DNA from: Nipponacmea schrenckii | Taxonomy: Eukaryota; Mollusca; Gastropoda; Lottiidae | Length of the DNA: 64,000 bases | NCBI GenBank assembly: GCA_030562195.1 | Contig: CM060199.1 | Location: 27,362,338 to 27,426,337, forward strand | Direction of reading: 5' to 3' | Shown here: positions 45,459 to 57,819 of the stretch, piece after piece | Position numbering within the stretch: the first letter of the stretch is position 1 | How the letters are laid out: each line of letters opens with the position of its first letter | Made by a program: the position numbers and the translations under genes | Notes under the pieces: generated by a model | The model's database searches: none | The model's input: the letters and a program-made list of their open reading frames with translations, nothing else | What the model was told of the DNA's origin: nothing

Positions 45459-45545
45459 CCAGTCTCTAGAAATAAGTTTTTTTTAGTGAGTTTTTTTATT
45501 TTTTTTTTATTTTAAGAAGACTGACCAATTTATGGAGAAGACTGG
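45459..45545. repeat. 87-bp hairpin-ended insertion with T-rich core
   Basis: Ends CCAGTCTCT and GAAGACTGG; related to 44331-44422. Confidence 0.5.
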
Positions 45546-45599
45546 ACACCAGTCTAATCGGATCCGAATATAATGTAAACCTTTGGTTATCAACATATA

Positions 45600-45832
45600 G
45601 AGAGCTGGCTATAATAGGGGGCCTAAACCAAATGAAAATTCAAGATTGGAATCGCTTCGAAAAAAACCAGTTCACGATAGATCTTGATATTGCGAAATCG
45701 GTTGGCTACAAGATCGTGCCATTAAAAAATGATGCAATGCCAACGATTTTCGATTTCTTGGTAAAACCCGAAGTGTCCATCAAAAAAAGAAAAACTCAAC
45801 CTTCCGTTGTCGGCGAGGCTGTAGCAGTGTAG
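45600..45832 (+). pseudogene. THAP-like C-terminal segment
   Basis: The open frame to TAG 45830-45832 includes R-F-E-K-N-Q-F-T-I-D, then L-K-N-D-A-M-P-T-I-F. The latter is close to the conserved THAP ending (LKx-A-V-P-T-x-F, with the AVPTIF box). The Cys-x2-His pair normally preceding the Phe-Glu is not intact. A Lys/Arg tail follows. Together with 44245-44330 it may be the far half of one THAP gene, separated by the helicase fragment, or a different copy. Confidence 0.45.
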
Positions 45833-46604
45833 GCCTAACAAGAAGAGACAATCGAAGGCAATGAAAAATTACTGTCTAAAGGGGTTGAGGTTAACAATAA
45901 ATTGCAAAACAATTTGTTCATATTAGACCAAACTTTCGGTCTTATTAACCTATAATTTTAGTCGACAACCCCAGAAAAATACAAAATCTTATCTAAGAGT
46001 AAGAACCCACAGGGTCCAGAGAATAGCATTACTACTTACGCGATTTAAAAGTGAAAGTAGATTACATATTTTATTTTCTTGGCCCGAGGCGAATAACCAG
46101 TGCCCGTGCCCAACAGGTAAACTTACTGCTATCAAATATCTTGTACAAACTTATTTAGGCCACTGATTACGTTGCAAAACAAAACTAAAAGGCCCAGATA
46201 CAATTTTCTTCATTCGGTAAGACTAGAAAGTAGAACGATGGTAAAAATTTAGGCCTAGGATTCGATCCGAAGGCCGATCTTATTTTAATTTTATTAATTG
46301 TTCCTACAACGTTGGTATTATAATTTCAAAAATCGGCTGATAAATAACGAATCCTAAATTTTCATAAACTGTCATATTTATCTAGTTTTTGTCAATAATA
46401 GGCCTAGACGGAATGAATTGGCTACCAAGTACCATTCATCGACAGGGACGCCATTATTAGCTTGTTGAGTTTCATCGTAGTCGCTAGGTCAATCACTATC
46501 ACTCCCCAAACCCGATGAATTTTCTTGATCTTCATGAGGCCTATTTGCTAAAGGTTTATACATATAAGGTTGAACCCTTACACCAAGATTAATCTCTGGT
46601 ATTT
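45833..46604. other. No gene seen
   Basis: AT-rich, with frequent 'aggcct' words ('taggcctaa'). No coding family recognised. Confidence 0.5.
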
Positions 46605-47299
46605 CTCAGAATTCTTCAGCCGTTCCAGTAAAATTAGCCTTTACTAAAACAATTTAATAAGTATAATTAGCCTTATTGTATAAGGCCTATAAGGCCTACG
46701 GTACGTCCCGTGAACTGTACGGTACAAATATTAGCTTATAAGAACGAAATTATAAGCTAATAACGGACAAGTTATGTTAAAACATCAGACAATAGAATTT
46801 CATTTTCTTGACCAATGAATGAGTGTATATTTTTAGCACAATCTACTGGGTTTTTTTCTTGTAAATAAATTAGTTTAAAATATTTTGATTGAAAACAACT
46901 AGTTTTGTTTATCTAAAGGAAGTTTTAAAAACAAAAGTTTTCCCAATCTTAAAAACTTAATCTCGATCGAAAGAGAATTAGATAACGGCGGGAAAATTAA
47001 CGTGACCATTTGGCGCTCTTTATATTCTCTATTTTCACGCCATCGGGCAACGGATACAGCCGCTTAACCTCCTTCTCAAAAATCGATATAAAAGTTGTTT
47101 TATAATAGTTCATACAGACCTTTTAAAAGGGCAACTCAAGGTTAACAACTAGGACAATTTTATCCAATCATAATATAAAATAAGGCCATTTGAAGTTTTA
47201 CATCCAATTAAATTAATTTCTTTTAATTTTCAATAAATTCTAAAATGCTTGAATTTCTTCACACTTGTAAAACGTTAAGTGTGTATTTATAGTCTATCC

Positions 47300-47478
47300 T
47301 TCACTGGAAACCACTTTGCTTTATCCATTATAACGAAGGAAAAAAATAATAGGCCTATTGATAAACCCCCAAAATTGCGCCTGGATAACGGAGACAACTT
47401 GAAAAGACAGCGATATTCCATGCTGATTCCAAGAACTGTAATTTCACAGATATTCAGTTTATTCTACCATTTCTGTCA
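47300..47478 (+). pseudogene. Exon-like segment, duplicated in the right arm
   Basis: An open frame ends at a donor TGTCAG/GTATG (47,479). It contains R-P-I-D-K-P-P-K-L-R-L-D-N-G-D-N and K-R-Q-R-Y-S-M-L-I-P. The right-arm copy (minus strand, ~61,950-62,110) keeps R-P-I-D-K-P, R-L-D-N-G-N-N-K-K-R-Q-R-Y-S and the same donor, but has stops just before it. I do not recognise the family. Conservation of the open stretch and donor argues for a former or present exon. Confidence 0.4.
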
Positions 47479-48517
47479 GGTATGTAATTTTCATTTGATC
47501 AGCCTCTACTTTTAGATAACTAAACAGTGAAATTGAGGTCTAAATAATAGACCATTTGCTTAGTCGTTTAGTAGGGCCACTTTGACACAGGTCACTTCCA
47601 TTGAATCAATATTTTCTGTTCTGTGCTACTTAGTCCGAAACTAGCAGACCCTATTTTCAGCCTCTTGATTTGATATCTATTTGGACAGATATTGGTGGTG
47701 GAGGGTCAAAAAAAAGCCAGGCACAAAATTTTCCATTCCTTCATGGTTTTTTTTAGCGTATTTAATCACTTCGAATCTTGATATTTAGGCTAGAAAGATA
47801 GTTTTTTTTTTCATAGTTTATCATACCATCAAACATCATCTATGTCACACCTGTGCCTGTGGTTGCATCAACCATTATCTTGCACTTGTTTTATGTGAAT
47901 CACATGACCCTGTAACGTCCTTTATTTTGGATGAGCATGCTATTTGAAATGGCGACTGAGCGATTGAAATTCTTTAAAAACGCAACTGCAGGCGTGACAA
48001 AAATGGTATAGGGGAACTAAGATTGTATTTTTTTATATTTAAGGCTAAGCATTTTCACTCTTTCGTATCATTTGAAAGCTCGTAAATGCACAGATTTTAT
48101 GCTCAGTAGGGCTACCTTAATTGTAAGCAACCTAAATCACCAAATAACACAAATAATAAACAATAAGTCTAAAGATGTAGTACCATTGATTTTTAATACA
48201 AAAAAATAAATTACCCCTAGAAATATTTATCAACTAACTAAATACTTTACCCCTTGTTATTTACCTACTAGTATATTGAGTACAGGCTTGTATGAAATAT
48301 CAAATGCCATTTTCCTGAAGGATCATTGTCCATTGGTGATTGGCTGTTACAGGCAGGCATGAACTGGCAAACAAATTAACTTATTTTTGACCAAACTTGG
48401 TATGCCTCTCCACTTATTAATGTGATCTTAGATCAATAGTTTTTAGATTATTACCTTTGACCTAGCCAAAACATGTAAGGAAAAAGAGATTCTTGCTATC
48501 AAATTAGAGACTTTTAT

Positions 48518-49085
48518 CCCTTTCACACTGCAAAAGTAATTTGGTTCTATCCAATTCTATCAAATTTATTTGGTTATAACCAGAAGTTATCCAGGTAGAA
48601 CAATCTACCTCCACAGGTGGATTTCTTCTGGATAACATCCAGTTATATAGCAGTGCGAAACCAAACAAGAAGTTATCTGGATAAGTATATCATGTGATGT
48701 ATCACGTAGATAAGCACTTCAAAATGGCTTCTCTTCTTGGCGGTTTAACTTTCTGGAAATACCTGAAAATAACAAGAAAAGGATTATTAAACTACAAGAA
48801 TTACATATGCACACAAAGTGGAAGCGAAAAAATATATTGCTATTATTTACATATTTTTTATTGTTGAACAAGAAATTTTCTCACGTGACATGACACATTA
48901 CTAAAATAAAATGTTATCTGGATAACTTTGCTGGCAGTGCAAAAGAAGCTATCTTGATAGGATTGTAGTGCAAACTGAATCATATTTTTCTATTTGGTTT
49001 TAACTGAGGGAATAATTTAGTGCGAAATGGTGTTTTAAATGTATTATTTGTGTTCACACTACTATTTTGTAAAATGTAATACAAT
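48518..49085. mobile_element. Insertion present only in the left arm
   Basis: The right arm passes from block 60,200 to the exon at 60,150 with almost no space, while the left arm has ~570 extra bases here. It starts 'ccctttcacactgc' and contains repeated 'gttatc(c/t)(a/g)gataa' words ('aagttatctggataag', 'ggataacatccag'). Ends are not precisely resolved. Probably a non-autonomous DNA element. Confidence 0.5.
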
Positions 49086-49120
49086 GAGAAGATTAACAAC
49101 TTAATTTTATATTTTATAGA

Positions 49121-49218
49121 GACTGGGATGGATCAGACAGAGAGGTAGATGCCTTCTTGAAGATGTTGTTGAGCAATATTTTGACTTCATGATAATGAAA
49201 TAAAGAGATTGAATAAAG
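49121..49218 (+). pseudogene. Exon-like segment paired with 60,052-60,150
   Basis: Bounded by TTTTATAG and AATAAAG/GTAATA. Shares 'ggatcagacagagag' and 'cttcttgaagatgttgttg' with the right arm, but a small deletion disrupts the L-L-E-D-V-V frame. Confidence 0.45.
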
Positions 49219-49220
49219 GT

Positions 49221-49963
49221 AATATTACATTGAAAGATTTAAGATTATGTGTTTATTACTTTGCTGATTAATTAACTTTAAATATTTTTAGTAATTCCTA
49301 AAAGTCTGTCCTGTTGGTTTCGTAAGACCAAAGCGCAGGGTGACATCATGTATTAATGGATTTCTTGTATTAAGTGGATATGAAATTAAGATTCCTATTT
49401 TCTCAGTGTGTTATCTTATGTGTACCGAATTCACTGTTTTGCACTATACCAATTTTCAATCAGACATCTGTAGTTCTTGATTTGATTTTGAACTATTCGT
49501 ATTATGATATCCCTATCGCAAAAAATATTTCTCACACAGCTTTTTTAATAAAGACCCCATGAAAATTGGGAAAAACCTTTGCAATCTTATAAAATATCCA
49601 TTCATGTTTGTATACTAAATAAATTTGATTGTTTTATTCAGAAGCAAAGAGTGTCACATACAGCATATGTTCTTTATATGAATAAGTAGATTGGGAAGGC
49701 TAAATGGTTAAGGTTTCTTTACCTTTAAATAACAAAGGTAAGTTTTATGTTTACTCTTGGAGCCGTAGTGACTTAAAGTTTAATCGCAGCAAAGGTTGAG
49801 ATGAACTTTCGGTTTCCCCTTTTTAGTGATGCAGTTCAGATGTGTGGTGCTGTGCCCTTTCAAGATCCCTCGACAGTTGGAAAAAGGTTCTCATTGCATC
49901 CTGCATGGCATTGCCATCTTTATTAGCCCATTAGGTGCGGAATTGTAGGACGAAAAACTCATT
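49221..49963. other. No gene seen
   Basis: AT-rich stretch between the left arm and the first copy of the 1.4-kb element. A frame of 62 codons at 49,374 has no supporting features. Confidence 0.5.
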
Positions 49964-50005
49964 GCGTGGCAAATAAAATTTGTCACGCTTTGTTTTTGTT
50001 CGGAT

Positions 50006-50062
<57 letters not shown>

Positions 50063-53000
50063 GGAAGCTCGCTAGCCCAAACGGAAAAAGATAGACTATT
50101 TCTGTTTTCACCAATGTTCTTTATATGGGCTGGAATCAAAATTGAATGTCTAACATGAAATTTTCGCTATCCCGAAAGTGGCTAATTGCATATTATGCAA
50201 ATAAGATTTCAAGCTAGCTCGGGCCCTAATAGTCGCATCGGTCTGAAATTTACAGGATATAGATAGATAGGCAGCGCAATTAAAACTACATCATCAAAAT
50301 TTTTTGATCACTTCCGGTTTGGGCGTGGGGACTTCCGGTTTTTTCGTCTCATGTCGGGCGACCCTGCTTCCCATGTAATTCAAGATTCTAAACAAAAACA
50401 GTATATTTTAGCTATACTAAATGATTTTAATCCCCTGAGATGCAGAAAAATTAAATTGAATGTTGCGCATGCGCAATTTTCAAAAATAGCAAATTTTCTT
50501 AAAAATTTAATAAGTCCGCCAATTATTAACCGATTTTTATGATTTTGGTGTCTATCGAAACCTTGATATTTTATCTAAAAAATGTTGGGAACAGAATTTT
50601 GATTTTCGAATTTGAATTTTTTTTATGCCCGTTCGAATTTTTCGAAAATTTAAAACTCTATATCTCGTGACCTTGACCTTCAATGACCTTGACATTTGAG
50701 ATGTAGAATTCCTTGACCTCAGCTGTCTATAGATGTGCTGATATTGCATGACAAATATTAACTTCCGGTTTTATAGCCCACCGAAATCTGACTATTTTGC
50801 AATTTTGGACGGTTATGTTACACTTTCGGGCTCTAATGTTCGGATCGATCTGAAATTTACAGGATATAGATAGATACGCAATACAATTAAAAATATATCA
50901 TCAAAATTTTTTGATCACTTTCGGTTTGGGCGTGGGGACTTCCGTTTTTTTTATCTCATTTCAGGCGACCCTACATCCCGTGTAATTCAAGAATGTAAGC
51001 AAAAACGGGTATATATTAGCTATACAAAATAATTTGCATCCCTCGAGAAGAAAAAAATTCCAATTGCTAGTTGCGCATGCGCCATTTTTCCCAGAATGGC
51101 AAATTTTCTTTAAAATTTAATTAGTCCGTCATTTATTATCCGATTTGTATGATTTTGGTATGTATCAAAACCTTGCTCCCTTATCTAAAGGATGTTTGAA
51201 ACAGAATTTTGATTTTCGAACATAAATTTATTTTATGCCCGTTTGAATTTTTTGAAAATTTGAAATTCTATATCTTGTGACCTTCACCTTCAATGACCTT
51301 GAAATTTTCCATATAGAATGGCCTTGACCTCAGCTGTCTATAGATATGACAATATTGAATGAAAAATATCAACTTCTGGGTTTTATAGCCAACCGAATTC
51401 TGACATTTTTGAAACTTTGAACGGCAATATTACATTTCCTTATGAACACATTGACTTGAGATTTTCTGTTTTATAATAGCCTCAAAACTCTTCAATAAAG
51501 GATATATGCCAAAAGTGCAGAAGCATATTTTAAAAAAGCAAAATTAAATTTTACAACTCCAGTACTAACATAAAATATATTCATCCCACATCAATGTGGT
51601 ATACATCATTGGACTCCAAATTAAATTGTCTCTTAAATGATATGCGACATGGTCGTTTTACCATGAAAATTTAAGCATTAATTTGAGATAAATTAACAAA
51701 ATAAATACCAATTTTGGGTTTTTTATTTCTTAAAATCTGTTTCAAATTGATCAGTCAGGGTGTTAAAGGCTGTTATATAACATGTCAGTAAAACTGGTGG
51801 TTTAAATTTTCACACCTACTTGTCAAATCACTGAGCTGGGGAACAAATTAATCTGATTATGTAATTTCTTAAAATATTTCCATTCAAATTCAAAACATGC
51901 ATCAAGTTAAAGAAGTAAATTCGCTTGTCATTGATCAGTTCGAATTTTGTTCGTATCTTAAATAGAAATGATTTTATAAAAAAAAATGTCAAATACAGGC
52001 ATGTGAAGAGTAGCAGACATATAAGTCTTATAAAACACAGATGAACTATTGACCACTTTAGTCACGGTTCAACGCACACAGGTGGCCAAAGAGTAAATTA
52101 ATCTAATGATATAATCTGATAACCCTAATAAAATTTATTTTTTTGTAAAATTTTTGCATACAAATTCAAACTAGAACTGTGAACAGCTCCGAGCGTGGCA
52201 ACTATGCGTTATCCCATGGATTTCGAACATTTTGAAACTTCTAACCTGCTAGCTTTCAATTCCGGTACTTTTCAGCCTCCAATTGTGGAACAAGCGTAAC
52301 AATATTGTTAGATCTATAGACAGCTGATGTCAAGGCCATTCTATATGGAAAATTTCAAGGTCATTGAAGGTGAAGGTCACAAGATTTAGAATTTCAAATT
52401 TTTAAAAAATTCAAACGGGCATAAATAATAAATGACGGACTAATTAAATTTTAAAGAAAATTTGCCATTCTCGGAAAAATGGCGCATGCGCAACTAGCAA
52501 TTGGAATTTTTTTCTTCTCGGGGGATACAAATTATTTTGTATAGCTAATATATACTGTTTTTGCTTACATTCTTGAATTACACGGGATGTAGGGTCGCCT
52601 GAAATGAGATAAAAAACCGGAATTCCCCACGCCCAAACCGGAAGTGATCAAAAAATTTTGATGATATATTTTTAATTGTGTTGCGTATTTATCTATATCC
52701 TGTAAATTTCAGATCGATCCGAACATTAGAGCCCGAAAGTGTAATATAACCGTCCAAAATTGCAAAATAGTCAGATTTCGGTGGGCTATAAAACCGGAAG
52801 TTAATATTTGTCATGCAATATCAGCACATCTATAGACAGCTGAGGTCAAGGACATTCTACATCTCAAATGTCAAGGTCATTGAAGGTCAAGGTCACGAGA
52901 TATAGAGTTTTAACTTTTTGAAAAATTCGAACGGGCATAAAAAAAATTCAAATTCGAAAATCAAAATTCTGTTCCCAACATTTTTTAGATAAAGTATCAA

Positions 53001-53500
53001 GGTTTTGATAGACACCAAAATCATAAAAATCGGTCAATAATTGGCGGACTTATTAAATTTTTTAGAAAATTTGCCATTTTTGAAAACTGCGCATGCGCAA
53101 CATTCAATTTAAGTTTTCTTCATCTCAGGGGATTAAAATCATTTAGTATAGCTTAAATATACTTTTTTTGTTTAGATTCTTGAATTACATGGGAAGCAGG
53201 GTCGCCCGATATGAGACGAAAAAACCGGAAGTCCCCACGCCCAAACCGGAAGTGATCAAAAAATTTTGATGATGTAGTTTTAATTGCGCTGCCTATCTAT
53301 CTATATCCTGTAAATTTCAGACCGATCCGACTATTAGGGCCCGAGCTAGCTTGAAATCTTATTTGCATATTATGCAATTAGCCACTTTCGGGTTAGCGAA
53401 AATATTATGTTAGATATTCATTTTTGATTCCAGCCCATATAAAAACCATTGGTGAAAACAAAAATAGTCTATCTTTTTCCGTTTGGGCTAGCGAGCTTCC

Positions 53501-53552
<52 letters not shown>

Positions 53553-53992
53553 ATCCGAACGAAAACAAAGCGTGACAAATTTTATTTGCCACGCAAAAAT
53601 ATCTCTTTATAAAGCTGTGAATAAGCAAATTATCACATAGCTTGAATTTTCTCTCTGTTAATTACAACCAAAGTTACAAAATAATGTTTAAATTTGAATA
53701 TAGAGATTTTAAATTTCATGACAAATTGTCATCTTACTACCTACTTAAAATTTGGTTTGGAATTTATGTAAATATCCTACCGAAATCTTAGACATGTACA
53801 AAAATCTAATAAGGAACTGATAGTAGAAACTTATAGTAGAAAAAATTGCCTCTATAGCGGAAGGTTTACGCTTACAATTGTAGGCTGAAAAGTACCGGAA
53901 TTGAAAGCTAGCAGGTTAGAAGTTTCAAAATGTTCGAAATCCATGGGATAACGCATAGTTGCCACGCTCGGAGCTGTTCACAGTTCTAGTTT
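49964..53992 (+). mobile_element. Unrecognised non-coding element, copy 1 (interrupted by copy 2)
   Basis: Starts GCGTGGCAAAT, whose first 25 bases form a hairpin with ATTTGTCACGC. A run of 54 T comes next, then 'gggaagctcgctagccc'. Tandem ~610-bp modules follow (about 50,190-50,810 and 50,811-51,430), each with 'gatcacttccggtttggg', 'gcgcatgcgc' and 'gtgaccttgaccttcaatg' type cores. The right end ('aggctgaaaagtaccgg' to 'gttcacagttctagt') is found at ~53,862-53,992, beyond copy 2. Between lies ~1 kb of its own sequence with no coding frame. No superfamily assigned. Confidence 0.7.
52168..53594 (-). mobile_element. Same element, copy 2, inverted and nested in copy 1
   Basis: Complete copy on the minus strand, 1,427 bp. 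It runs from GCGTGGCAAAT (ending at 53,594) through a 49-A tract to 'ctagaactgtgaacagctcc' at 52,171. It shares a ~83-bp deletion in module 2 with copy 3, absent from copy 1. Confidence 0.85.
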
Positions 53993-54239
53993 ATTTTATT
54001 ATATTTACTCAGACTACTGGTGCAATTACTGTGACATGGAATTCTTTCCAAGAAATATGGTGACAGTAAACTGAAACTTATTTAATTGTAAATGGTTACA
54101 AGTTAAAATAGTAATAGCTTTGGCTTTACCGTAACACATTTACCTGGTGACTAAAGTTACTGTGACAAATGTGTCAAAGCTCCTCTTAACAATTCCTTAC
54201 GACCAATTTTCATATATTGCTTGACTAGAATTTTTTGTT

Positions 54240-54281
54240 GCGTGGCAAATAAAATTTGTCACGCTTTGTTTTCGTTCGGAT

Positions 54282-54316
<35 letters not shown>

Positions 54317-55648
54317 GGAAGCTCGCTAGCCCAAACGGAAAATGATAGACTATTTTTGTTTTCACCAATGGTTTTTATATGGGCTGGAATCAAAAATGAA
54401 TATCTAACATAATATTTTCGCTAACCCGAAAGTGGCTAATTGCATAATATGCAAATAAGATTTCAAGCTAGCTCGGGCCCTAATAGTCGGATCGGTCTGA
54501 AATTTACAGGATATAGATAGATAGGCAGCGCAATTTAAACTACATCATCAAAATTTTTTGATCACTTCCGGTTTGGGCGTGGGGACTTCCGGTTTTTTCG
54601 TCTCATGTCGGGCGACCCTGCTTCCCATGTAATTCAAGAATCTAAACAAAAACAGTATATTTAAGCTATACTAAATGATTTTAATCCCCTGAGATGAAGA
54701 AAAATCAAATTGAATGTTGCGCATGCGCAGTTTTCAAAAATGGCAAATTTTCTTAAAAATTTAATAAGTCCGCCAATTATTGACCGATTTTTATGATTTT
54801 GGTGTCTATCAAAACCTTGATACTTTATCAAAAAAATGTTGGGAACAGAATTTTGATTTTCGAATTTGAATTTTTTTTATGCCCGTTCGAATTTTTCAAA
54901 AATTTAAAACTCTATATCTCGTGACCTTGACCTTCAATGACCTTGACATTTGAGATGTAGAATGTCCTTGACCTCAGCTGTCTATAGATGTGCTGATATT
55001 GCATGACAAATATTAACTTCCGGTTTTATAGCCCACCGAAATCTGACTATTTTGCAATTTTGGACGGTTATATTACACTTTCGGGCTCTAATGTTCGGAT
55101 CGATCTGAAATTTACAGGATATAGATAAATACGCAACACAATTAAAAATATATCATCAAAATTATTTGATCACTTCCGGTTTGGGCGTGGGGACTTCCGG
55201 TTTTTTATCTCATTTCAGGCGACCCTAAATCCCGTGTAATTCAAGAATGTAAGCAAAAACAGTATATATTAGCTATACAAAATAATTTGTATCCCCCGAG
55301 AAGAAAAAAATTCCAATTGCTAGTTGCGCATGCGCCATTTTTCCGAGAATGGCAAATTTTCTTTAAAATTTAATTAGTCCGTCATTTATTATTTATGCCC
55401 GTTTGAATTTTTCAAAAATTTGAAATTCTAAATCTTGTGACCTTCACCTTCAATGACCTTGAAATTTTCCATATAGAATGGCCTTGACATCAGCTGTCTA
55501 TAGATCTAACAATATTGTTACGCTTGTTCCACAATTGGAGGCTGAAAAGTACCGGAATTGAAAGCTAGCAGGTTAGAAGTTTCAAAACGTTCGAAATCCA
55601 TGGGATAACGCATAGTTGCCACGCTCGGAGCTGTTCACAGTTCTAGTT
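54240..55648 (+). mobile_element. Same element, copy 3
   Basis: Complete + strand copy, ~1,409 bp: terminal hairpin, 32-T tract, two modules, and right end 'gttgccacgctcggagctg' to 'ttctagt'. GCGTGGCAA at the left and TTGCCACGC near the right are inverted. Very similar to copy 2 throughout, implying recent activity or duplication. Small frames within it are artefacts, including one reading through the homopolymer. Confidence 0.85.
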
Positions 55649-56924
55649 TTACTTTGAATTGTTCTCTTTTTGTATTTTTCAGCATATAAATTGTTATTAG
55701 GATTCAGTCCTGATACAAATCCAATATTGCTGGAAGAAGACTTTCTTTGAATAAAAAATAACCTTATGAAAAACATTTCAAGAAATATGGGAAAATCTTG
55801 ATTGAGTTTGGAAAAATGGAAACATAAATAAATAAATTATGTATCAAATGTGTGTTGTATTCAACATCAGTCCAACAAAGTGGTTACGTACAAAGCCAAT
55901 ATCCAATAATAACATTCGAAACGAAACTAATAAAATACGAACGAAAGTTAGTTCTATATTTTAAATAGACTGTGAACTTGGTAAATAGTGTTTTAATTAG
56001 TGGACTGACCTGGTGTCAAAAATACATGATAGAATCCCCCTGTAAACCAATGAATCCATTAAATTAAGTAATTTTGAAACTCGTTTTTCAATAATTTCTT
56101 AGTATAGAGATATTCCATCTAGTCTTATTGACTTAGTTTGAGACTTTAAATAATATGCCCATTTTAAGAGGTAGTATTCATTTCATTAGCTCATTTTTTT
56201 TATCCCTCCAATCAGGTTTTAATTAATATTCCACTATAACTTAAGAGTTTTATTACGTCAATATCACTGTAGAGTTCAAAAGTCAACTGACGTTATTTAG
56301 CAGACGGTATATTTAGGCTGTGTTGTGTTCGTTTAACGTTATAATAATCGAGTCAAGGAAATAAATGAACGCATGGTTGAACTGTACCTTTGTGTACTTG
56401 TGTTATGTACAATTTAACTGAGAATATAGAACGGTATATATTTATGTGTTGTGAATAATGCGTTCAAAACCTCTCCTCACCACTCCTACCTACCATCATA
56501 TTGGTTCTGATACATTAAAAGGCACATTTTTGTTGAGCTAAAGACATCGAATTATAATAAATAAATCAAGTACTAACGATCCGACCCGCAAAATGAACCT
56601 CAATATCAAAAATACATTGCTAACAGTTTTCCTGTACACATAAATAAAGAAGAAAATATCCCTTTAAAAAGAAGGTAACCACAACTTCGCTTTACACAAA
56701 AGGAAACTTATCTATTGAATATTGGGATTTCGAAGGCAAACCATCGGTTCTGCACCGACCTGCCCATTTCTCAGAAAAAAGGGCGCACAAAAATCTGGCT
56801 ATACTTCAAAAAACATTAATGAAACACAAATAATAAAAAACAGAGAGAAGGTTGATGTCAAATCTCATGTTGTCTTATTTTGTGATTTATTAACTTCCTT
56901 TTAATTCAAGACCAATTCAATAGG
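55649..56924. other. No gene seen
   Basis: AT-rich intergenic sequence; no repeats or coding families recognised. Confidence 0.5.
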
Positions 56925-57015
56925 CTGAATCTGAGACAGGACCGACCATGTCCTTGTGTATCCTTGTGTATTGGGCCTAATTCTGACCCATGTAAAATAA
57001 AGAGTTTATTATTAT
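56925..57015 (-). repeat. Compact SINE-like repeat copy
   Basis: Reverse complement of 37,228-37,290 plus the 'ctgtctca' end of that copy, without the 500-bp palindromic filler. Ends in 'tttattattattataa'. Confidence 0.7.
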
Positions 57016-57022
57016 TATAATA

Positions 57023-57280
57023 CCTTGAATAAGATTTGTCCATCTTTTGGAGACATTAATAAATCTTTTAACCATTTTACACCAATTCAGGACTGCTACA
57101 TTACCTTGGATAACACCTGTCCTTCTTTCGGGGATATTTTATGTAAGTATAAATGATGTATTCATTTTCCACCAATTGACGCTCGATGCATAACCTGCGA
57201 CAAGCCTTGTCCGTCTTTTAGAGGTATTTTATATAAACTATGAATGATTCATTCAATTCCCATCAATTCCAGACCTATGC
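57023..57280. repeat. Three degenerate ~90-bp tandem repeats
   Basis: Units share 'ttgtcc.tctttt.gaggtatttta', 'atgat.cattca' and 'ccaattcagactgc.acat'. Divergent, non-coding. Confidence 0.65.
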
Positions 57281-57819
57281 AATATCAACGACGAGGGTCG
57301 AAGGTGCTAGTGTAAATGACCTACAAGCCCAATTGATGTAACAATTACAGGGTTGCCGCCTTACGGGTATGTTTATTGTCATAATGAATATTTTCTGGTT
57401 TTCATTTCGATAAATATGTATATTGTATTGAAAAGAGTTTATTACTCTTTCAGACTGAACTGTATAATAAGTATCTATCTTTCTTGGGGTGAAAATGCAT
57501 GTATATATAAAATAAAGAAAGAGGTACAAAATATTAAGTATTTGTTACAGGAGCATGTGATGCCACTCAATAAGTTGGTTTTATCTAATCAGAGGCTCCT
57601 TGTATAATCTATATTACTAAGAGTTGATGCGTGCTAAAATGATCCTAGTTTTTTCAAATGCGGGGTTCGAAATAAGCGATATCGCATCGCAGTTTGCGAC
57701 ACAATTTTCGGCAGCGAATATTTTTTGCGATACATAATATTTTGTATTTATTGAAATAAAGTACTTGTCCGACTAATGAAATTTTGTCTTGTCGGCACAT
57801 TTTTATGAATAGTGTTTAA

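Larger units (their letters stand above)
46605..49220 (+). repeat. Left arm of a large imperfect inverted duplication
   Basis: Reverse-complement matches to 60,040-62,595 occur in blocks. 46,605-46,915 pairs with ~62,325-62,595; 47,285-47,833 with 61,560-62,125; 48,030-48,130 with 60,680-60,760; 48,290-48,500 with 60,200-60,420; 49,121-49,218 with 60,050-60,150. Unmatched stretches lie between blocks. Confidence 0.85.

Noticed and set aside
53424..54412. Short frames with runs of Lys or Phe
   Set aside because: They translate the homopolymer tracts of the non-coding element.
57353..57607. Overlapping 84-codon frames on both strands
   Set aside because: No family resemblance, splice context or codon bias; typical of chance in AT-rich DNA.
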